Positions 18,950 to 27,900 of a stretch of 60,912 bases of DNA are shown here, piece after piece. The notes beneath the pieces were generated by a model that saw only the letters and a program-made list of their open reading frames with translations, was not told the DNA's origin and searched no databases. Numbering within the stretch: position 1 is the first letter of the stretch; each line of letters opens with the position of its first letter. Source of the stretch: Laspinema palackyanum D2a (lineage in GTDB: Bacteria; Cyanobacteriota; Cyanobacteriia; Cyanobacteriales; Laspinemataceae); assembly GCA_025370845.1 (NCBI GenBank), contig JAMXFF010000023.1:1-60912 (forward strand), written 5' to 3'. A program made the position numbers and the translations under genes.

Positions 18950-21900
18950 TTAGACGAAACTGAAGTAATTCTCCTCTAAAGCTAGAGAGGAAACCTCCGC
19001 AATTACTCCTACCAAGTCGGTACGATCGCCTTGCTTATAGTAAATTGCGGTTCCAGGGGGTAATCCTTCGGGGGAAGCAGCCAACTGATAATCGGCTGCT
19101 GAGTTGTGCAACTGAATCACATCTTCGCTGGAATTGAAATTAGCGATTGTTGCATACTGTTTACCTCCCTCCGCATCCGGGAGATTAAGATAATAGACGG
19201 AGTTGGCATCACCTAGGATGAAGGTATCCGCCCCCGGTTGACCGATGAATGAGTCAACTTCAGGATTGGTAACTTCAGGATTGGCGATCGTACTGTCATC
19301 TAGTCCGGTGAGAATGTCTGTGCTAGTAGGAGTAGCGATCGCCTCATCGACTGGGTTCTCTTCTGGGAGATTCGCCTCTGGATTGACAGCGATCGCCTTG
19401 CCAATCCGACCTTCCGCCATGCCATAGATCACATAGTGTTGGAGGCCACTGCCGAAGACCCCATTTTGTACCGCTTCAGCAACATCAGCATTTTGTGCCA
19501 GATAGGATTGGGCATCGAACGAATCTGCGATCGCCTTGCTGGGAATGCGATTTTCCGACATTCCGAAGTGGACGAAATGTTCCATCGCACTGCGGAAGAC
19601 CCCATTTTGTACTACTTCAGCGATATCAACGTTCTGTGCCAGATAGTAGTTAGCATCAAAGGCTTTTGCCAGCATCTCGAACTGCGGGAACGGATTCGCA
19701 CCTTGAGCCAATCCCCCCATCACCAGATGTTCCAGACCGTTGCTATATGTGCCATTGGCAACTGCTGCGGCAGCATCGGCATTTTGCGACAGATAGAACA
19801 TCTCGAAATCGGCAAAGGCATCGCTAGGAACGCGACCTTCAGCAAAACCAGATTTGAGGAAATGTTCCAAAGCGCTGCGTAAAGTGCCGTTTGCCATTGC
19901 CTCTGCCACATCGGGGTTATCTTTGAGATAAGTTTCGGCAAAGAACGCACTGGGAAGGCGACCTTCCGCCAAACCCGACTGAGTGAAGTGAGCGATCGCA
20001 CTGGGAAGCGTGCCATTGGCAACGGCTTCAGCCACATCTGGATATTGGGCCAGATAGTAGTCAGCATCGAACAGGACGGTACTCACATTTAAACGGGAAC
20101 TGCTGCCGACTGCGCCAGTGGGGAGGGCGTACTGCAAGCCAAATTCTGAAGACAGAGCATTACTGTCGCGCCGCAGCACATTGGAATTGAAATGGCGATC
20201 GTAGATTTCGCCATAGTTGCCGACGGCTTTAATCGCCTTCACTGCGAAGTCATTGGCCAAACCGAGGGCTTCGCCGATATTTCCTTCCAACCCTAAGAAT
20301 TGGCGAATCATAGCATTAGAGTCATTGGCGGAGTTACCGTCGGTGTTGGAGGCGATGAACTCGTCAATATTGGCGGAGGTAATGCCCAACTCTTCCGCTT
20401 GGACTAAGGCATTATACACCCATCGCACCACATCGGCCCAATCAGACTGATTCTCGTCTGTGATTAAGCCCAAAGGTTCTTTGGACAAAACATCATCGAG
20501 AATCCGATGCTGTTCGGGATTGGATAAGGTCGGAATGCGACCACTGAGAATCGTCAGGTCAGTGGAGACAGCATCGATTTCACCTCGGTCATAAGCCGCA
20601 AACATTTGGTCGTTGGTGGCAAACTTCACCGGGATAAACGTTCCTCCAAATTCGCTTAAAGCATCTTGGAGATTTTGTAAGGAGGTGGCTCCTTCCAAAG
20701 TGCCAACGCGGCGACCGTTGAGGGCGGGCAAAATAGAGATCCCGCTATTCTCGCGGACTAATACTCCTTGTCCCGTGTATAGATAGGTGGGACTGAAGTC
20801 AACCCCCATCGCAGCGTCTCGCACTAGGTTCTGGGTGATGCCCATTGCCGAAACATCGACGACGCCATTGGCAGTATTCGCGAAACTTTCTCTGAATGGC
20901 TGAACCTGTATTTCCATCTTGGTCGGATCGCCAAATAAGGCAGCCGCGATCGCCCGTCCTAAGTCAACATCAAAGCCCACATATTCGTCATTCTCTTGCT
21001 TCAGGGCGAAGCCTGGGTTGTTGCCGGGAAGTCCTAGCTTCAAGGTGCCGCGCTGCAACACTTCTGCCAGCAGGTTGCGATCGTCGTTATCTACTAAAGT
21101 GGCATCAATGATGCTACCGGAGAACGGTGGTGAGTACAGCAGTCCGCCATCAGTCCACAGCAGATTGCGATCGCGTTCCAGGCCCGGGAAGTGGCGCTGA
21201 TAAATTTCGTCATAGTTGCCCACTTGCTTGATGACGTTCACCGCGAAATTGTTGGGCAGACCCAGAGTTGCGCCTAAATCGCCTTCAATGCCCAGGAACC
21301 GCCGAATTGCTGGAGCCGAGTCATTATTCGGATTTTCGTCCGTATTTGCAGCAATAAATTGGTCGATATTTTGAGAGGTAATCCCAAATTCTTCCGCTTG
21401 AATCGGCACGTAATTCACCCAGCGCACCACATCCGCCCATTGGGAATCATTTTCGGGCAAAATTAGGGCGATCGGTTCTTTGGAGAACTCCACATCTAAC
21501 AGACGGTGATTTTCCGGATCGGACAGGTCAGATAGCCGCTCGGTAATTAGGGCGCGATCAATGGTGTAAGCGTCTATTTCTCCGCGATCGTAGGCAGCGA
21601 TAACTTCTGTGAAGTCAACGAAGGTTTTAGATACAAACTCTACACCTTGAGGACTTAACAGATTTTGTAAATTACCTAATGAGGTAGTGTCTTTGATAAC
21701 GCCAACGGTACGGCCTGCAAGGTCGATCGCTGTTTCAATGCCGCTATCTTTGCGAACGAGAACTGCCTGGTGGTCGTAGAAGTACAGCGGACTGAAATCG
21801 ATATTCAACGTCGCATCCCGTCCTAGGGTTTGGGTGGAACGAGGAGAACTTAGGTCTACTGTCCCATCGGCTACCTGTGTAAAGGTGTCAGGGAAGTTGC

Positions 21901-24900
21901 TTACTATCCATTCTACTTTGTTGGCATCGCCAAACAAGGCTGCTGCTAAAGTGCGAGCAAATTGAATATCAAATTCCGAACTGGCTGAATCAGTGCTGAT
22001 TTTAATCTGACCCCGTTGGATAACGTCATCCAAAATTGTGGTGGCGGGATTAGCCACTAAATCCACCGTCGCCACACCAGGAGTCATGTCAATCGAGACT
22101 TCTGCCGCCCCCGGTGCCGGTTGTGCGGTGGGTTCGGTGACCAGTTGGATGATATCCCCTAAGTTCGCAAAGTGATTGTAGGTTTGGCCGTTGTTCTGAA
22201 TCAGGGCAATTTCTTGTCCTTTGAATTGCACAGTCCCTGCCAGAATCGTAAAGTCTGCCAAGGAATTGGTGCCAAACCCAGGGGCAAAAATTTGGATTTT
22301 ATCCCCTTGACTCGGGTCAAAGTCCAGAATCAGGTCGCCGCCTTCGCTAGGTGCGTTGTAGTAGAACACATCGGCCCCGTCGCCACCGTTGAGCAGGTCC
22401 ACCCCTGCGCCACCGATGAGGATATCTTCTCCCTCCGCACCCAATAACCAGTCGTTATCTTCGTTGCCATTGAGAATATCATTGCCGGAACCCCCGCTCA
22501 CGAGATCATTTCCGGTGTTTCCATACAGTTGATCATCTCCAGCATCTCCTTGGACTTGGTCATTTCCTTCGTTGCCTTCGATGTAGTCGCTGTCTGCACC
22601 GCCTGAGATCAGGTCATCTCCGGCATATCCTTGCAGGAAGTCCGCCCCGAAGTTACCTTCGATGTTGTCGTTGCCTTCGCCGCCGAGTACAGTATCATCT
22701 CCTGCACCACCACGGAGTTGGTCGTTTCCGGCCTTTCCTTGCAGTAAGTCTTGACCATAGCTGCCATCCAGAGTGTCGTTGCCTGCGTCTCCAGTGAGGA
22801 CATCATTACCAAAAGTGCCGGTTTGCTGCATCCCGGTTTCACCCGTGGCGCTGTTGCCTGCATCGTTATCGTCAATTTGAATTATGGCGGTTCCCGCTAC
22901 CGGATCAAGCACATAACCATCTCCGACATATTTGAGGTTAATGGTGACGCTTTCCGGCTGTTCTGGGAAGGCATCGTCTATTACCGCTAGATTGATAATG
23001 CCTTCAGTAGCGCCCGGAGCGATATTAATTTCCCCAAATAAACCGCTACTGGAGTGGTAATCCTGTCCCAGGGTGGCCGTCCCGGAAAGGGTATAGAGGA
23101 TTTTCAGCCCTTGACTGGGGGCAGCTTCTCCCAGGGTGATGACAAATTGACCGTTGCTATTGCCGCCTTCGGCCAGGTTGTTGCTGGCGGTGACGGATAC
23201 GGTGCGGTTTTCGTTGAGGGCGTACTGCACCAGGAAGGTATCCGCGTTGAGCAGTTCCTGCAGTTGGGTTTGGGATTCGGCAGCAGTAATCTCTCCTTTG
23301 ACCAGTTTTTGGGTGACTTCCGGTAAGGTGCTATATACCGCCTTTTTAATCGGGTTGATGCTGGGTAGCACGTCCGACACAGAACGAGAGAGGGCTTGGG
23401 CAACTAAGTTATCTACTAACTGGTTACTTTGTCCGACTAATTCGCTAACTGCTGTGACGGTTTCATTTGTAACTCCCAGATTCAGTTTCTGGCTGAGGTG
23501 GGTAAACAGGGAGTGCAGTTCGTTGGGTTTGCTCAGGTCATAGGTTTCCGAGTTTTGCAGAACTTCACCCAAAGCAATAATCACCTGAATTTGGCTATTG
23601 CCCAGATATCCGGCAGCTTCTAGGTATTTGGTGCCATTTTGCAGCACGTTCATCACCTTGATGTGACCGGAGGTGATGTTGATGGCGCTGCTGTTGTTTT
23701 CGCCAATACCGGCATAGGGGTCAAAGTCGTCAAGGGATTGAGACAGGGAGTCGAGGGAGAATCCCACGATTTTATTCAGAAGACCTTCCACATCTTCGCC
23801 GCCCAGTCCTTGGGAGGAGAACACCGCTTTCAGGGTGCTTAAGGGGCTGGTGGTGCTGGCGATTCCCGAGTTAGAGCCTATGGGGGAAATCAGGGGAATG
23901 GTGGTGGGCAGTCCGGTGGTGGTGTCGATACCGCCAATGGCTACAATTTGTGCTTCTGACGCTTCGATTTCTCCGTCTCCGTTGCGGTCTAAGGTGGTGA
24001 GGTCGAGGGCATCGAGTTCATATTCACCATTGTTGTCCGTGGTGGTTTGCAGTTCGCCTTTGTCCGGTTGGAAGTTGTAGTTGGTATCCACGAACACTGT
24101 AGCACCGGCGATCGGGCCGTTAGATACGGAGAGATTTTGGGGATTGAAGAAGCCCGCATCATCGATAAACTGTTCGACGTTTGTGACAGTTTTTATCTCA
24201 CCCGACTGGTTATGTTTAATTGTCCAACTGTTCCTAGACTGCTGGAATGTATAATCAGACTGATTCCCTGACAGCTTCAAGGCATCAGTGCCTGCTCCAC
24301 CCTCGATCCGGTCATTTCCATCACCGCCATCAAGAGTGTCGTTACCATCCCCGCCAATTAACAGGTCATTTCCAGCGCCACCTTGGAGAATGTCATTTCC
24401 ACCTCCACCATAGAGAGTGTCATTTCCATCACCGCCATCAATAGTATCCTCGCCATCTTCGCCAATGAGATAATCATCGCCCCCTGCGCCCCGAAGATTG
24501 TCATTACCGGCACCGGCAAAGAGAATGTCGTTATCCGCTCCGCCACTAAGATTGTCATTACCGGAACCGGCAACGAGAGTGTCGTTGCCATCGCCCCCGT
24601 GGAGAATGTTATTGCCCTCTGCGCCATGCAGATAATCATTGCCCTTTGAGCCATCCAGATAGTCATCGCCCTCTTCGCCCATCAGAGAGTCGTTGCCTAA
24701 TCCACCAAAGAGATAGTCGTTGCCCTTGCCACCAAGTAGGGTGTCATTATCCGAATAGCCATCATAAGTTTGTCCCTGCTTTCCGTTATCTTCGCCGAAA
24801 ATTGTGTCATTTCCATCCCCACCATAGATTAAATCATGGCCTTGCTGACCGTAAAGAATATCGTTGTTGCTCTCGGTGGCGACTTGATGAGAAGAATCCG

Positions 24901-27900
24901 GGAGGTCACCATATATGGTATCGTTACCGAGATAGCCGTGTATTTCGTCATTGCCGCTTCCACCCATCAGAAGATCGTTACCACTATTCCCATAAAGGCG
25001 ATCGTTACCTTCGCCACCGTTGAGGATGTCATCACCTTCTTGACCGTCTAGAAGATCCCTGCCCCGGCCACCCTCAAGATAATCAAACTCTCCTCCACCA
25101 TAGAGACGGTCATCACCATCTCCTCCAAAGATAACATTCCTGCCCGCGTCACCATCAAGCCAATCATTGCCCGCGTTACCTTCGAGAATGTCATCACCAT
25201 CTCCACCACGCAGGCGGTCATTACCATCTCCCCCATACAGATAATCATTGCCCGCGTCCCCGTGAAGCTCATCACTGCCCCCACCACCATGGAGAGAGTC
25301 ATCACCATCTCCACCATGCAACAGGTCATTACCATCTCCACCAAGCAACAGGTCATTGCCCGCGTCACCGTAAAGCCGATCGCTGCCCTCACCACCATCG
25401 AGACCATCATTACCAGGCCCACCAGAGACCTGGTCATTACCAGGGCCGCCATAAAGGGTGTCATTCTCATCCTCACCCGTTATTGTGTCATTCCCGCCTT
25501 CACCATAGATCAGGTCACTATTACTCCAACCATTAAGTAAATCGTCGTTATTACTACCCATTATGGGTTGTCCGAATGGCAAGTATTGAGCAAAGAAATT
25601 TGCCACCTGGCGAGCCGCATCTACCACAAGACTGCCGGCATCAGTCCAAGTCTGGAATACAGTTTCTGTGGCAAAATTCCATCCTTTTTCAACGGACTGG
25701 ATGGCTTCATCAACAAACTCTACAATTCGCTCGGCTACTAACCCTTCAATCCAATCATAGATACTCTCAATTTCAGTGAGGTCCGGAGATAAATTAAAGT
25801 CTTTAGTGATGTCAAACAAGCCATCTGTTTTGGCATTTAGAGTAACTACATTTGATTTTCCTGCACTAACTTCAACTCCCAACCAAACGTCATAGCCCAA
25901 TATATTAAACCGTCGCTCCCCTGAGACCAGAAGATTGTTATTGTCGAGGGAAAATGTGGCATTTGCTATCTCCTCGCCCAAAACCTTTATGTTGGCGGCT
26001 CCGGAACCCGTGTATTGGTTAATACCATCGGGATTACCGTTGAGGTTTAGATCGTTCTTGAGGTTTAGATCGTTAATGTCTATGTCAACAACATTAAAAA
26101 GATTTAGATCCAAATCTTTAATATTGATGCTGTTTTCCGAGATTTTAAACTCGGTTTTCGCCACCTGTTTACCCAAAAACTCAAGTCTTCCGTCTCCCTC
26201 AAAATAAATGTGACTAGAGCTATTCCCACTTAAATCTCCACCTAACCTGAGGTTGAGTCCAGGAGCGTTAATGTCCGCTCCGGTAATCTGTAAAAATCCT
26301 AAATCAATTTTTGGAATCGCTAGATTTGCCTCAAAGCCGGTTAGGATTTGACTTCGAGTATCGTACTTAGGAACTGCAGTCAGTTCTGCTTTAGCATTCC
26401 ATAGCTGACCTGATACAAAAAGCTTGTTTTTATCCAGGGAGAATTCTGCATTCGCTAGATCTTCACCAAAAATCTTGATAGCAGCCTTTCCGGAGGCATT
26501 TGATTGGGTAAGGTTATCGCGGTTGACATTGATGTTTAAGTCATCAATATCAAAATCAATAACATTATAAAAATTCCAATCTAAGTCTTTAATGCTGATG
26601 CTGTTTTCCGAGATTTTAAACTCGGTTTTCGCCACCTGTTTCCCCAAAAACTCAAGTCTTCCGTCTCCCTCAAAATAAATGGGACTAGAACTCTTCCCAC
26701 TTAAATCTCCACCTAAACTGAGGTTGAGTTCAGGATCGTTAATGTCCGCTCCGGTAATCTTTAAAAATCCTAAATCAATTCCTGAAAGCGCTAGATTTGC
26801 CTCAAAGCCGGTTGGGATTTGACTTAAAGTATCGTAGTTAGGAACTGCAGTCAGTTCTGCTTTAGCGTTCCAAAGCTGACCTGATACAAAAAGCTTGTTT
26901 TTATCCAGGGAGAATTCTGCATTCGCTAGATCTTCACCGAAAATCTTGATAGCAGCCTTTCCGGAGGCATTTGATTGGGTAAGGTTATCCTGGTTGACAT
27001 TGATGTTTAAGTCATCAATATCAAAAGCAATAACGTTATAAAAATTCCAATCTAAGTCTTTAATGTTGATGCCATTTTCGGAAATTTTAAAGTCTGCTTT
27101 GGCTACCTCATCTCCCAATATTTCAATTCTTCCATCTCCTTCAAGGTAAAATAGGTCCGCCTTATTACCACTTACATCTACACCTAATTTTAGGTTGAGT
27201 TCAGGATCGTTAATGTCAGCGCCACCAATCTTTAAAAATCCCAAATCAATTCCGGAGAGAGATAGATCAGCATTAAGTCCCGTTAGTTGTTTATTTCCAG
27301 TATCGTAATCCGCACTTAATGTCAGTGCTCCCTCGGCTCCCCAGGCTTTAACGCTGGCATTAATTCCTAGACCTTTCTCTAAGGTCTTCCCGGCAATTTC
27401 TACCCCTTCAAAAGGTACAAATTCAATGAAGGGTAGTTTTTCTGCTGTATCTCCATCGTTATCTTTATCATCGACATCCTTGAGAGAATCGGCTTCAACC
27501 TCAATCACGTCATCAAGGAATTTAAACGTATCAGTCAAGATAGTATCCTGTGCCCCTTCTCCAAAGATAAAAGGATTAATAGGACCGGCTATCAAACCCA
27601 TTAAGCTCACGGGGTTATTAAGAGTGAGCAATAATGCAATCCGATCGGAATCGGTCAGATCTACACTAAAAGCCCCATCCATATCAATCGAGCCATACTT
27701 TAAATCTCCCCGAATCCCAATGTTATCTAAAGCGGTTTCTCCAAACCCGGCTTGAATTCCGAAATTTCGTAATTCTACTCCTTTGAGCCCAAATGGATCG
27801 ATCCAAGCTTGATTTGAACCCGTATCTAAGGCAAAGTTTGCGGTGATTGACTCCGGTTCAAAGGAGACTCCGCCACTCAGAGATAATTCGGGTTCATTTT

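Noticed and set aside
24260-25530. Periodic DNA that could suggest a CRISPR array
   Set aside because: Continuous open frame encoding glycine-aspartate RTX nonapeptides; no constant repeat with unique spacers.
24260-25540. Long overlapping open frames antisense to the RTX block
   Set aside because: They mirror the 27-base periodic RTX codons and have repetitive Met/Thr/Ile or His-rich composition; shadows of the real gene.
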